64,000 bases of DNA from Aquimarina sp. TRL1 (GTDB lineage: Bacteria > Bacteroidota > Bacteroidia > Flavobacteriales > Flavobacteriaceae), in the NCBI RefSeq assembly GCF_013365535.1, contig NZ_CP053590.1, positions 598,001 to 662,000 on the forward strand, given 5' to 3'. The translations under genes and the position numbers were made by a program. The notes below the pieces were generated by a model, which was not told where the DNA came from, ran no database searches, and saw nothing but the letters and a program-made list of their open reading frames with translations. Each line of letters starts with the position of its first letter. Position 1 is the first letter of the stretch. This document shows, piece by piece, positions 1 to 9,215 of this stretch.

Positions 1-29
1 AAAACGGCGAAGAGTAATTTGTTTTTCAT
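1..29 (-). CDS. 5' end of an unidentified leftward gene (partial)
   Basis: An ATG on the minus strand at 29 opens a frame that leaves the window after nine codons, reading MKNKLLFAV. The Lys-rich start followed by hydrophobic residues looks like the beginning of a signal peptide. A TAnnTTTG-type box lies 22 bp upstream at 51-58, which supports a real start. The gene would be divergent from the mlaE-like gene. Nothing can be said about its product. Confidence 0.5.
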
Positions 30-50
30 TATTTCTCTGAATTTAAAGCT

Positions 51-58
51 CAAAAATA
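51..58 (-). promoter_or_regulatory. Candidate -7 box (TATTTTTG) for the leftward gene
   Basis: On the minus strand this reads TATTTTTG, matching the Bacteroidota -7 consensus TAnnTTTG, 22 bp before the ATG at 29. A TTG on the same strand (74-76) could be the -33 element, but the spacing of 15 bp is shorter than the usual 17-23. Confidence 0.4.
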
Positions 59-143
59 CCATATAAATAAATGCAAAACTTTATTAGTTCGTTAAAAGCG
101 CTCGATATTTTTTTTCTATTTTAGCCTTTCTAATTAAGAACAC

Positions 144-881
144 ATGTTTTATTTGGATGACATAGGTCGCTATGTTTTAATGTTGAAAGGGGTTTTTAGT
201 CGAATGACCAAAGGCGCTGTACTAAGAAACCTTATTCTCAAAGAAATTGATGATCTTATAATGGGATCGCTGGGAATTACAATATTTCTAGCTTTTTTTA
301 TCGGTGCTGTTGTCGCTATACAAACAGCCTTAAACCTAACCAACCCTTTAATCCCTAAACAACTTATTGCCTTTGCCTCCAGACAATCTGTAATTCTGGA
401 ATTTGCGCCTACTTTTATTTCTGTTATTATGGCTGGAAAAGTAGGTTCATTCATTACTTCCAGTATAGGAACTATGCGTGTAACAGAACAAATTGATGCT
501 TTGGAAGTGATGGGAATAAACTCCCTGAACTACCTCGTGTTTCCTAAAATTATCGCTATGCTAATGTACCCTTTTGTGATTGCCATTGCTATGTTTGTAG
601 GTATTTTTGGAGGATATATTGCAGGGGTTTACGGTGGATTTGTATCTAGTAGTGAATTCATTTCCGGGTTACAAGAAGACTTTATTCCATTTCATTTGGT
701 CTATGCTTTTATAAAAACTTTTATATATGCCTTTTTCCTGGCAACCATCCCTTCTTTTCACGGATATTATATGAAGGGAGGAGCCCTAGAAGTAGGTAAA
801 GCGAGCACCTCCTCTTTTGTCTGGACAACAGTTGTTATCGTCATCGCTAATTATATACTCACGCAATTGCTATTAAGCTAA
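144..881 (+). CDS. mlaE: MlaE/YrbE-family ABC transporter permease
   Basis: A 245-residue inner-membrane permease of the MlaE (YrbE, DUF140) family. In this family the permease forms a dimer with an MlaF-type ATPase and moves phospholipid or other lipids between the inner membrane and an MCE-domain protein. The sequence shows several long hydrophobic segments, notably around residues 45-65, 140-165 and 195-240. It also has the conserved stretch in which EFAPTFISVIMAGKVG leads to a GTMRVTEQIDALEVMGI segment. Length is normal for the family. Its TAA stop overlaps the ATG of the ATPase gene by one base, so the two are translationally coupled. No MCE-domain (mlaD) gene follows within the window. 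Confidence 0.9.
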   Translation: MFYLDDIGRYVLMLKGVFSRMTKGAVLRNLILKEIDDLIMGSLGITIFLAFFIGAVVAIQTALNLTNPLIPKQLIAFASRQSVILEFAPTFISVIMAGKVGSFITSSIGTMRVTEQIDALEVMGINSLNYLVFPKIIAMLMYPFVIAIAMFVGIFGGYIAGVYGGFVSSSEFISGLQEDFIPFHLVYAFIKTFIYAFFLATIPSFHGYYMKGGALEVGKASTSSFVWTTVVIVIANYILTQLLLS

Positions 882-1645
882 TGATAGAAGTAAAAAATTT
901 ACATAAAGGTTTTAACGGAGAGAAAATCCTCAAAGGGATCACCACTTCTTTCGAACGTGGTAAGACAAATCTGATTATAGGAACTAGTGGTAGTGGTAAG
1001 ACAGTATTTCTTAAATGTCTTCTGGGACTTTTTACTCCAGAAGAAGGGAGTATCTGCTACGATGGGAAAACCTATTCTGATCTGGGCTCAAAAGAACAAA
1101 GAGACCTCCGGGAGCAAATGGGAATGGTATTTCAGGGAAGTGCCTTATTTGATTCCATGACTGTCGAAGAGAATGTTATGTTTCCTCTAATGATGTTTTC
1201 TAAACAGAGTAAATCCGAAATGTTGGATCGTGTTCATCAGGTTATAGACAGGGTGCATCTGGAAAATGCTAATAAAAAACTCCCCTCCGAAATTAGTGGA
1301 GGAATGCAGAAAAGAGTTGCTATTGCACGAGCGATTGTCACCCGACCTAAATACTTATTCTGCGACGAACCAAACTCTGGACTTGACCCCAGAACAGCTA
1401 TTGTCATTGATAACCTCATCAAAGAGATTACTGAAGAGAATGATATTACTACTGTCATCAATACGCACGATATGAATTCCGTAATGGAAATCGGAGAGAA
1501 AATTATCTTTCTACAAAAAGGTCACTTAGAGTGGGAAGGAAATAAAGATCAAATATTCCTAACAGATAACAAAGCCGTTACTGATTTTGTGTATTCTTCT
1601 AACCTGTTCAAAAAAGTAAGAGATGCTCAAATAAAAGGTCTATAA
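881..1645 (+). CDS. mlaF: MlaF-like ABC transporter ATP-binding protein
   Basis: A 254-residue cytoplasmic ATPase that would power the MlaE permease encoded immediately upstream. Walker A (GTSGSGKT) lies near residue 36. A Q-loop (MVFQGSALFDSMTV) follows at about 87, then the signature ISGGMQKRVAIARA near 140, Walker B (YLFCDEPNSGLDP) near 158 and the switch histidine (NTHDMNS) near 194. The signature begins ISGG rather than LSGG, which is common in MlaF proteins. A strong hairpin terminator follows, so the operon appears to hold only these two genes. The substrate is inferred from the family. Confidence 0.9.
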   Translation: MIEVKNLHKGFNGEKILKGITTSFERGKTNLIIGTSGSGKTVFLKCLLGLFTPEEGSICYDGKTYSDLGSKEQRDLREQMGMVFQGSALFDSMTVEENVMFPLMMFSKQSKSEMLDRVHQVIDRVHLENANKKLPSEISGGMQKRVAIARAIVTRPKYLFCDEPNSGLDPRTAIVIDNLIKEITEENDITTVINTHDMNSVMEIGEKIIFLQKGHLEWEGNKDQIFLTDNKAVTDFVYSSNLFKKVRDAQIKGL

Positions 1646-1664
1646 CAATATTCAACCTATCAAT

Positions 1665-1701
1665 TAAAAAAAGGACTAGTTAACACTAGTCCTTTTTTTA
1701 T
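1665..1701. terminator. Bidirectional terminator between mlaF and the DUF389 gene
   Basis: Ten-base arms AAGGACTAGT and ACTAGTCCTT (1671-1680 and 1685-1694) enclose a 4-base loop, with an A-tract before and a T-tract after. It lies between two convergent genes and can serve both. Confidence 0.85.
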
Positions 1702-1726
1702 TCTATGCATTGACAATACCTGACAA

Positions 1727-3193
1727 TTATTTAATCAATAGGGTATCGACTTTCATTTCTTTAGTAATCCACTCTCTTAATTTGTCTTTTCTTAATTGAT
1801 TCAAACTATCAGAGACCTGAAATTTCCATATAGGAAAAAGAACCTTTACTGTATCTACTTTAATAAAATTAGACTGCAACACCTCTCCATATCCTAACTC
1901 CTTTAGATCCGGGAATCTAATTTTAGCATCTTTTGCAATCGTACTATACGGCAATCCTACTACAGGAGTTACTTTGGCTTCTTCTAGCTGAGTCTCGAGG
2001 TCTTTGATCCTATTTTGTAATTCTTCAATTTCAGCATTTAACCCTTCTACAATATTCCTGCTCTTACTCAATTCTTCTCGTGTATCTTTATACGCATTAG
2101 AAAGCAATTCATAACTCTTGGTATCACTTCCTTTTATCTTTAGTTTTACATCTTTCAAACTTGGATACAACGGATTACTGGAAATCTCATTCAACAAATC
2201 ACTTTTTGTCGCTTCTGTAATTTCATTATAAAAATTAAGGAATAATGTCTGTGTTTTAAAATTCGCATCCCAATCAATCAGCATCAATGATTTATTAGAC
2301 TTCACTTCATTAGTCACAAAGTTTTTAGTCTGGCTATCAAACTTGCTTTCTCTATAGACATCAATAAATGTCAAGATCGCAGGAATCATTACTAAAATTG
2401 CTACAAAAGAAGCGATTCTGGCTATTAATTTTCTACGAGCTGAGTTGGCATACCTAAGCATCGGGAATCTCAGTAATTTCAATACCAGGAAGGTAGCAAG
2501 CCCAATAAATATGGTATTGATTATAAACAGGTAGATTGCCCCCAGAGCATATCCATATTTTCCTACTGCCAGACCAAACCCTACTGTACATAAGGGAGGC
2601 ATCAGGGCAGTAGCAATTGCTACTCCAAAAATTACACTGGCAATGGTTCCTTTTTTTGTTCTGGCAATAATTAATGCCAATCCCCCAAAAAATGCTATCA
2701 GTACATCTCTGATATCAGGTCGGGTTCGCGCCAATAACTCTGATGATTCTTCTCTTAGCGGGAAGAAAGTAAAAAACAAAAAGGCTGTAAATACACTCAG
2801 CACCACCATCACCCCAAAATTAATAAGTGATTTTCTCAAGGTATCAATATCATTTACCGCAATAGACAGCCCCATTCCCAGAATAGGTCCCATTAACGGA
2901 GATATTAACATGGCTCCGATGACTACGGGAATCGAATTCGCGTTCAATCCTACCGATGCGATAAAAATCGAACAGATCAGAATCCAGGCGGTTGCCCCTT
3001 TGATCGAAATATCTTTCTTTATTGCTTCTACAGTACTCTCCCGATCTGTATCATCTCTAAAGTCTAATAACTCTCTTAAAAAACTAAGGATACTAACAAA
3101 AAGTCCTTTGGCATCTTTTTTTACTGCTTCTTTTTGTTCTTCTACTCGTTGTTCTTTTTCCTGATCGTTTAAATCCTGTGTGTTTTCTTCCAT
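1727..3193 (-). CDS. DUF389-family integral membrane protein
   Basis: A 488-residue protein of the DUF389 (TIGR00341-type) family, whose function is unknown. The N-terminus is a charged cytoplasmic stretch of about 60 residues. The next 200 residues hold roughly six hydrophobic helices and the family's Gly/Pro-rich motifs (GAMLISPLMGPILGMGLS and ATALMPPLCTVGFGLA). The last 220 residues are soluble, with a likely coiled coil near 375-405. It is the last gene of a leftward cluster, starting 2 bp after the ManC gene stops. Nothing in the cluster reveals its substrate. Confidence 0.8.
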   Translation of the reverse strand: MEENTQDLNDQEKEQRVEEQKEAVKKDAKGLFVSILSFLRELLDFRDDTDRESTVEAIKKDISIKGATAWILICSIFIASVGLNANSIPVVIGAMLISPLMGPILGMGLSIAVNDIDTLRKSLINFGVMVVLSVFTAFLFFTFFPLREESSELLARTRPDIRDVLIAFFGGLALIIARTKKGTIASVIFGVAIATALMPPLCTVGFGLAVGKYGYALGAIYLFIINTIFIGLATFLVLKLLRFPMLRYANSARRKLIARIASFVAILVMIPAILTFIDVYRESKFDSQTKNFVTNEVKSNKSLMLIDWDANFKTQTLFLNFYNEITEATKSDLLNEISSNPLYPSLKDVKLKIKGSDTKSYELLSNAYKDTREELSKSRNIVEGLNAEIEELQNRIKDLETQLEEAKVTPVVGLPYSTIAKDAKIRFPDLKELGYGEVLQSNFIKVDTVKVLFPIWKFQVSDSLNQLRKDKLREWITKEMKVDTLLIK

Positions 3194-3195
3194 AA

Positions 3196-4272
3196 TTATC
3201 CGAATTGGTTGCCGTATTTCTCTACTACTTTTTTAAGAACTCCTTTGATATCCTGCTCTTTCTTTTTAGGATAGATCAATAGTACTTCTTCCTTGTCTAC
3301 AATAATGTAATCTTCTAATCCATCCACTACGACTACCTTATCTGTAGCAGTTCGGATCATATTCCCGGAAGCATCTTCTGATACCACACGAGCATTTACC
3401 ACTGCATTTTCTGCCGCATTCTTATCCAGTTTATCATATAAAGAACCCCAGGTCCCCAGGTCACTCCAGTCAAAAGTAGCTGGTAATACGTATACATTAT
3501 CTGCTTTCTCTAAAATAGCATAATCAATAGATATATTTTCTGCCAACGGATAATTTTCCTGAATAAAATCGTTCTCCTGCTCAGTATTATAGACCATTGA
3601 CCCTTTGCGAAACAATGCAACCATATCTTTTTGAAATTTTTCAAAAGCATGGATGATACTTCTGGCACTCCAGATAAAGATTCCTGCATTCCACAGATAA
3701 TTCCCTTCTGAGAGAAACTGTTTAGCCGTTTCGTAATCTGGTTTTTCAGTAAACTGGGTTACTTTTTTTATAGCTGTTTCTTCTTTCTCATACTGAATAT
3801 ACCCATAACCTGTATTAGGAAAAGCAGGTTGAATACCCATCGTCATCAGAATATCTTTTTTAGCACATGCATCAAAACTTTTTTGAAGTCCCGCTATAAA
3901 AGCATCTTCATTTTCTATCCAATGATCACTTGGCGCTACTGCCAATAAGGCATCTGGATTTTCTTTTTGTATTTTCAAAGCTGCATACAGAATACACGGA
4001 GCTGTATTCCTCATAGCTGGTTCTGTAACCACTTGTCTTTCTTCTACTTCTGATAATTGCTCTAATACTAGTGAGGCATATCGTTCATTGGTAAGAATAA
4101 AAATATTCTGAGCAGGAATAATTTTAGTCAATCTGGCAAATGTCTTTTGTATCAGTGTCTCTCCTGTTCCCAACATATCGTGAAATTGTTTGGGAAACGT
4201 CGTCGTACTGACTGGCCAAAATCTAGATCCAACTCCGCCTGCCATTAAAACGGCATAATAGTTTTTATTCAT
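3196..4272 (-). CDS. manC: Mannose-1-phosphate guanylyltransferase
   Basis: A cytoplasmic enzyme of 358 residues predicted to make GDP-mannose from mannose-1-phosphate and GTP, for glycan and exopolysaccharide synthesis. The nucleotidyltransferase signature LMAGGVGSRFWPVS is at residues 9-22, followed by FPKQF. Further family hallmarks are VAPSDHWI, FTEKPDYETA, YLWNAGIFIWSA, and SIDYAILEKADNV followed by FDWSDLGTW. There is no C-terminal phosphomannose isomerase domain, so this is the short monofunctional form. It sits 2 bp from both neighbours in the leftward cluster. A link to the mannoside-degrading locus at 19899-28057 is possible but only by theme. Confidence 0.9.
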   Translation of the reverse strand: MNKNYYAVLMAGGVGSRFWPVSTTTFPKQFHDMLGTGETLIQKTFARLTKIIPAQNIFILTNERYASLVLEQLSEVEERQVVTEPAMRNTAPCILYAALKIQKENPDALLAVAPSDHWIENEDAFIAGLQKSFDACAKKDILMTMGIQPAFPNTGYGYIQYEKEETAIKKVTQFTEKPDYETAKQFLSEGNYLWNAGIFIWSARSIIHAFEKFQKDMVALFRKGSMVYNTEQENDFIQENYPLAENISIDYAILEKADNVYVLPATFDWSDLGTWGSLYDKLDKNAAENAVVNARVVSEDASGNMIRTATDKVVVVDGLEDYIIVDKEEVLLIYPKKKEQDIKGVLKKVVEKYGNQFG

Positions 4273-4274
4273 AC

Positions 4275-4871
4275 TTAGTCTAATAGTTCTACTTCTGCAT
4301 TTGGATTAAAAAGATACATTCTTCCGGTACTAACCTCCATACATTCGTATCTTTTTACGCGTTTATTACCTTTTTGAAAGATCTTCCCATTATAAATCCT
4401 AAACTGGCTTCCCAAAGGCAATTCAAAGATATAATTTTTATCATTTTCCGGATCGAATTGCTTTAATGCTATCGACATCTTCTCGTCGGTATCACTACTC
4501 GCTCTTGGGTTCTTAAAATGATTTGCTATCACCGGCAATAACTTAGACGGAAAAACCTCTGGATTAATATACGGCAACATCAAGTGCTGAAAAGTCCGTT
4601 TCCATTCCATTCCATGGGGTTTTATATGCCTGCCATATTTCTCAAACGATACCAGATGTGCTATTTCATGAATAAGTGTAATCAAAAAACGATATTTATT
4701 CAATGACGCATTTACTGTAATCTGATGTCTTCCATCCGGCATTCTTCTATAATCACCATGTCTGGTCATTCGCTCATTGACTATTTTTAAATGCACATTG
4801 CATTTTACAATCAATGAAAATGCTGGTTCTACTGCCCGTTCCGGAATATATCTAGTAAGAATTTCTTTCAC
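4275..4871 (-). CDS. SprT-like zinc metalloprotein
   Basis: A 198-residue SprT-like domain protein. The zinc motif HEIAH is at residues 68-72 and a probable third ligand is H86 in KPHGMEW, the usual SprT arrangement. The bacterial members have no settled function; the fold is shared with the eukaryotic DNA-protein crosslink protease Spartan. I place the start at a GTG at 4871, where the family-like sequence VKEILTRYIPERAVEP begins. The longer open frame to 5060 would overlap the upstream gene by 133 bp, and its extra residues do not look conserved. With the GTG start, the gap to the upstream stop is 56 bp. Confidence 0.8.
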   Translation of the reverse strand: MKEILTRYIPERAVEPAFSLIVKCNVHLKIVNERMTRHGDYRRMPDGRHQITVNASLNKYRFLITLIHEIAHLVSFEKYGRHIKPHGMEWKRTFQHLMLPYINPEVFPSKLLPVIANHFKNPRASSDTDEKMSIALKQFDPENDKNYIFELPLGSQFRIYNGKIFQKGNKRVKRYECMEVSTGRMYLFNPNAEVELLD

Positions 4872-4927
4872 GGTTGCAAAATACAAAATAAAGCGCACCT
4901 TAGCGATACGCTTAGTCCATAATTTCA

Positions 4928-5779
4928 CTACCGAATCCACTTCAAATATACAATTACCAACCCTGCCATAACCACTCCTGGCCATATATAAAATAATAAT
5001 AACAGTACTTGCCTTATTCCCTGCCAGCCAAAATAGATCCCTTCTCGTGCATCTTCCCAAAAAGTATCTTGTTTCTTTCCAGAAAGAACACCTTCTTTAA
5101 TTTCTTCATATACTTCCAGTTCCAGCGTACTATATTCTGTCTTATCATTCCAATACAACATACTTCCTTTTATCACTTCTATTTCTTCTTGTAATCTTCC
5201 TATTTTCCCTTCCGCCATTAAAACATCTTCTACTGTTTTTGCTTTTCCCCTGAGAATTTCTTCATACCTAATCCTGACTGCTTCTTTGGTTTTTAATCTG
5301 GAAGCCGCATCAATATATTCCATCGTTACATCGGTAGCTTTACTGTTTCTATAGTCAATTTCCAATACCAAATCATTTATACGACTCATGACAACTTCCA
5401 GTGATGCTTCGGGGACACGAATTACACCTTTGCTTTCTTTAGCGTAGCTGTTATCCTCAAAATGTTCTTCTGCAAAATAGCCTCCTGCTCCTCTAACGAT
5501 TTTTTTTATAGTCGCCATCCTTAAATACAGGCTGTCCACTTTTGCCCGAAAACGAACATTTTTAATAATCTTCTGGGTATCCCGAAGGGAGACCGTATGT
5601 TCTTTTACTGTTTGCTTCTGATCACTTTCTCTAATCATAGCTGTTTCTGTTGTCTCAGTTCCCAGAGAAATCATTTCTGCTGAACTCATTTTCCGGCTTT
5701 TGTTTTCTGAACATCCTCCGAGTATAAAAAACAAAGAAATTCCCAGAATATACATTCCATATTTTTTCATCTTATCCAT
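4928..5779 (-). CDS. DUF4349-domain lipoprotein
   Basis: A 283-residue envelope protein. The N-terminus is a lipoprotein signal (hydrophobic ILGISLFFI followed by lipobox LGGC at about residues 20-23). The central part carries a DUF4349 domain: KIIKNVRFRAKVDSL, then GGYFAEEH, IRVPEASLEVVMSRI, and a helical region with TKEAVRIRYEEILRGKAKTVEDVLMAEGKIGRLQEEIEVIKG that is probably coiled coil. A hydrophobic C-terminal helix lies near 258-280. An acyl-anchored protein with a C-terminal membrane helix is typical of the family. Function is unknown. It is the first gene of the leftward cluster. Met4 (5770) is an alternative start. Confidence 0.75.
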   Translation of the reverse strand: MDKMKKYGMYILGISLFFILGGCSENKSRKMSSAEMISLGTETTETAMIRESDQKQTVKEHTVSLRDTQKIIKNVRFRAKVDSLYLRMATIKKIVRGAGGYFAEEHFEDNSYAKESKGVIRVPEASLEVVMSRINDLVLEIDYRNSKATDVTMEYIDAASRLKTKEAVRIRYEEILRGKAKTVEDVLMAEGKIGRLQEEIEVIKGSMLYWNDKTEYSTLELEVYEEIKEGVLSGKKQDTFWEDAREGIYFGWQGIRQVLLLLFYIWPGVVMAGLVIVYLKWIR

Positions 5780-6020
5780 ATTTATATTATTTTAGAAATC
5801 AGCGATTATATATTGATTTCCTCCATAAAGTTTTACTATCTTGTTATCGTATATGACAAACCTAGTATCCTGCAGATGAACTTTCTTGTAAAACTCTTGA
5901 AAAGCAATTGCAAAAGGTTTTACAACAACACAAACACCTATAATTTAAAAGCTTACTAATATTACTGCTGTAGAAAAAATAGCCTTCGAGTCCCTGAAAA
6001 AAGCACTTTCTAAAACTTTT

Positions 6021-6872
6021 TTGGAACGTCATACCACTGCGAACCATGATATTTCTACCTGGAAAGGCACGGAAATCTCTCTCTTTAGAGAAGATTTATT
6101 ATTTAAAACAAAGGGAAGTATTAGCGAGAAATCGTTTTATAGCTATTTTAAAAAAGATAGCAACAAGCTTCCCCGAATTGACGTCCTACATTTGTTTGCT
6201 CAATATTGCGGATATCAAAACTGGAATGACTTTCTGAGCAATAACAGACCTGCTCCTCAGCAAAAGCAATTGAATTACAAAAAATGGCTTTTCCTTCTGG
6301 GAAGTACCGGGGCAATACTAGGAACACTTTGGGTATTTTTTTTCACGCCTGTTCCTTCAAACACCTTCTCCTTTTGTTTTATTGATCAGGACAGAGAAGA
6401 ACGAATTATCAATCCACCGATTAGCATTAAGGTATTGAATAGCAAAGAATCTCCTTTTGACATAAAAAGTGATAGCACAGGATGTTTCTCCTGGACAACC
6501 AAAGATGACTTTGTCCGGTTCAGTATTACCTCTCCTTATTACAAAGATGACACTATATATCGCTCTTACACTAAACACCAACAAGAACAAATTCAGGTAA
6601 AAACAGATGATTACGCCCTGATGCTCCATTATTATGTAAATGGAAAAATTGAGGATTGGAAAAAACGGCGAAAAGAACTACATAAAATCCTTGCTGATGA
6701 GGCTACTATTTTTAAAATTTTACCTCATGGTGTTGGCGTAGAAATGTTCTCCAAAGATGATTTCATCAATACATTAACTACTCCAACTCAGGAATTAAAA
6801 AATATCCGGATTATCGATTCGAAAAGAGTTAATGGTAAGATTGTAATGTTAAAATTTAAAAGTTCATTATGA
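6021..6872 (+). CDS. Single-pass membrane protein of unknown function, start uncertain
   Basis: The frame from a TTG at 6021 gives 283 residues. I do not recognise a named family. The first 80 residues look cytoplasmic and helical, with a segment SEKSFYSYFKKDSNKLPRID followed by LFAQYCGYQNWNDFL that I associate with flavobacterial regulator-like proteins. A transmembrane helix follows near residues 90-112, and then a roughly 170-residue extracytoplasmic part. The frame stays open upstream to 5949 and reads like genuine protein (VEKIAFESLKKALSKTFLERH), but there is no ATG or GTG before the stop at 5946. The real start may therefore be a rare codon such as ATT at 5961. The stop overlaps the next gene by 4 bp (ATGA), so the pair is coupled. 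Confidence 0.6.
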   Translation: MERHTTANHDISTWKGTEISLFREDLLFKTKGSISEKSFYSYFKKDSNKLPRIDVLHLFAQYCGYQNWNDFLSNNRPAPQQKQLNYKKWLFLLGSTGAILGTLWVFFFTPVPSNTFSFCFIDQDREERIINPPISIKVLNSKESPFDIKSDSTGCFSWTTKDDFVRFSITSPYYKDDTIYRSYTKHQQEQIQVKTDDYALMLHYYVNGKIEDWKKRRKELHKILADEATIFKILPHGVGVEMFSKDDFINTLTTPTQELKNIRIIDSKRVNGKIVMLKFKSSL

Positions 6873-7759
6873 GACAGTTTCTTTATATCGTTTTATTTCT
6901 GCTCAGTATTGGCTGCTCTAACAATCGTGCTGAGAAATTCACTTCAAAAGAACAGTCCTCTACTGCTGTAGAATCTGAAGCGATCATAAAAGAAGTAATC
7001 ACACCGCAACAAGCCTATACGGAGGTGATTTTTCAGAAATTAAAAGACATTATCGAAACCAGACAGCTTCATATAAAACACCCGGAATTTCCTAAAAATG
7101 ACACGCTTCCTACATGGATTCATATCACTCCGCATACGCTATTAAAAAACATCGAAATCATCGATTCTGTCGCAATGACTGATTCTATTACAACAGTGAA
7201 AACCAAACTCAATTTTGAGCGTCAGAAAACAGACACCATTATATCTATCATCAAACGATCAACTGTTTTTATCGATACAATAGCAACAACATCAATCCAG
7301 ATTGATTTTGAAAAAACAGAAAAGAAACAACCGTCCGTTACCTACCAAAAAGAAGTCCACACTCCCTTGCAAAAAGAAAAGTTTTCTTTAAAAGATCTGA
7401 ATTTTTCATGGGAAGACATTGATAATTGCGATTGTCTTTTTTCTGTAAACGTTGAAGACACTCCTTCTCAGAAAATATTCTTCGGGCGACTTAATGATGA
7501 TACTCACGGCATCCTTCAAGTTGGGATTCATGCTGCCTCAGAAAAAATTCAGGTTACCACTCCCAGAAATACAAAAAGAGCATTTGGTTCTTCCTGGAAA
7601 GAAACCTATAAGAACTCTCATTATAATATACGGATAACAGCTACTCCCGAAACTTCTAAATTCAAGGATAAATACGCTTACTCTATCAATTTCTTTTTAC
7701 GAAAAAAGACCGACAACACCCTCGTCCGAAAAAATATCCTTGTTCATTGCAAATCGTAA
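6869..7759 (+). CDS. Predicted lipoprotein of unknown function
   Basis: A 296-residue protein with a clear lipoprotein signal: MRQFLYIVLFLLSIGC, with the cleavable cysteine at residue 16. The rest is hydrophilic. A stretch near 175-225 (FSWEDIDNCDCLFSV, then IFFGRLNDDTHGIL) resembles small beta-rich envelope domains, but I cannot assign a family. The ATG overlaps the stop of the upstream gene, so the two probably form a two-gene unit in which a membrane protein and an outer-leaflet lipoprotein act together. Confidence 0.65.
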   Translation: MRQFLYIVLFLLSIGCSNNRAEKFTSKEQSSTAVESEAIIKEVITPQQAYTEVIFQKLKDIIETRQLHIKHPEFPKNDTLPTWIHITPHTLLKNIEIIDSVAMTDSITTVKTKLNFERQKTDTIISIIKRSTVFIDTIATTSIQIDFEKTEKKQPSVTYQKEVHTPLQKEKFSLKDLNFSWEDIDNCDCLFSVNVEDTPSQKIFFGRLNDDTHGILQVGIHAASEKIQVTTPRNTKRAFGSSWKETYKNSHYNIRITATPETSKFKDKYAYSINFFLRKKTDNTLVRKNILVHCKS

Positions 7760-7899
7760 TAATTTTTCCTTCTTATTTCGCACTTTTCAATAAAAAGCAC
7801 TTTTCTCACGAAGAATGCGCAAAATTAAGCAGCTAAAAAATTCAGTTTTAGTAAATTGCTTTCTTTCATTTATAAAATCCTCTTTATAAAACAACCTCT

Positions 7900-9210
7900 A
7901 TGAATACATCAAAATCGTACAGAAGTGCTTTTTTTACCATTACCTCTTTATTCTTTTTATGGGGGTTTATTACCGTTTTAGTTGATTCTCTGATTCCCCG
8001 GTTACGGGATGTTTTTGAATTATCATATTTTCAGGCCGGTCTGGTTCAATTTGCATTTTTCGGAGCTTTCTTTCTACTCTCGATTCCCGCAGGTTTTATT
8101 CTATCAAAAATCGGATACAAAAAAGGCATCATTCTGGGATTAAGTTTAATGGCAATTGGCTGTCTGCTTTTTTATCCGGCTGCTTCATACAGGGCTTTTT
8201 CTGCATTCCTTCTCGGATATTTCACACTGGCCAGTGGTATTACTATTCTACAGGTAGCTGCTAATCCTTATGTAGCTCTTTTGGGAACTGAAGAAGGCGC
8301 TGCCAGCCGACTAAACCTATCTCAGGCGTTCAATTCCCTGGGAACCGCTATTGCACCAGTTGTCGGAGCCATCTTTTTATTAAGTGACACTGTAAAATCA
8401 TCTGAAGAAATAGAGATGTTAAGCGCTGCTGATAAAGAGGCTTATTATATATCTGAAGCCTCTGCTGTACAAATGCCTTTTCTCTTTATCGTAGTATTTA
8501 TCGCTTTGCTGGTCATAGCTTTTGCCTTTATAAAACTTCCTAAATTAATTGAAGATTCTCCACAAGGAGGATACCTGACACTGATTGCTCAAAAACCTAA
8601 AATACTACTTGGTGCTCTAGGAATATTCGTATACGTTGGTGCCGAAGTGGCTATCGGAAGTTATTTGGTCAATTATTTTATGCATATGGAATTAGTAGAT
8701 ACTATCAAGGAAACTCCATTTATGCGATTCTTATCAGAAACACTACTCGGGGCTAGTCTGGAAGAAAAAGACGGAAAGGCAATTGTAGGTGCCTTTGTGG
8801 TATTTTATTGGTCTGGAGCGATGATCGGAAGATTTGTAGGAGCCTACCTGACTAAAATTATTCCTCCTGGAAAAGTATTGGGTATTTTTGCTACTATAGC
8901 CATTCTGATGATTACCCTGTCGATTAGCACATCCGGATTGGTATCTATGTGGTCAATCCTCGCCGTAGGATTATTCAATTCTATTATGTTTCCTACTATA
9001 TTCACATTGGCTTTAGACGGACTGGAAGACCTCAAAGCACAAGCTTCCGGTATTTTGTGTACAGCCATTGTAGGAGGAGCTATCATCCCTCCTATATATG
9101 GGTTACTCACAGATCATATCGGCTTTAAAACCGCTTTATTACTCATCGCTTTATGCTATGGGTTCATTTTATATTACGGATGGTCTAAACGACATAAAGA
9201 AACAAATTAA
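7900..9210 (+). CDS. FHS-family sugar:proton symporter (major facilitator superfamily)
   Basis: A 436-residue polytopic inner-membrane transporter of the fucose-galactose-glucose (FHS, FucP/GluP-like) group. Twelve hydrophobic segments are visible. Family hallmarks are FFLWGFITVLVDSLIPRLRD near residue 20, FQAGLVQFAFFGAFFLLSIPAG near 45, and LQVAANPYVALLG near 120 followed by SRLNLSQAFNSLGTAIAP. The insertion around residues 165-185 is typical of the family. The imported sugar cannot be told from sequence. A perfect hairpin terminator follows directly, so it is probably transcribed alone. Confidence 0.88.
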   Translation: MNTSKSYRSAFFTITSLFFLWGFITVLVDSLIPRLRDVFELSYFQAGLVQFAFFGAFFLLSIPAGFILSKIGYKKGIILGLSLMAIGCLLFYPAASYRAFSAFLLGYFTLASGITILQVAANPYVALLGTEEGAASRLNLSQAFNSLGTAIAPVVGAIFLLSDTVKSSEEIEMLSAADKEAYYISEASAVQMPFLFIVVFIALLVIAFAFIKLPKLIEDSPQGGYLTLIAQKPKILLGALGIFVYVGAEVAIGSYLVNYFMHMELVDTIKETPFMRFLSETLLGASLEEKDGKAIVGAFVVFYWSGAMIGRFVGAYLTKIIPPGKVLGIFATIAILMITLSISTSGLVSMWSILAVGLFNSIMFPTIFTLALDGLEDLKAQASGILCTAIVGGAIIPPIYGLLTDHIGFKTALLLIALCYGFILYYGWSKRHKETN

Positions 9211-9215
9211 CTTAC

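Noticed and set aside
170..454. Minus-strand frames inside mlaE, mlaF, pdhC, murF, susC and other genes.
   Set aside because: They lie wholly inside well-supported genes on the other strand and have no features of their own.
4872..5060. A longer SprT-like gene starting at 5060.
   Set aside because: It would overlap the DUF4349 gene by 133 bp, and the extra residues are not family-like; the GTG at 4871 fits both context and family.
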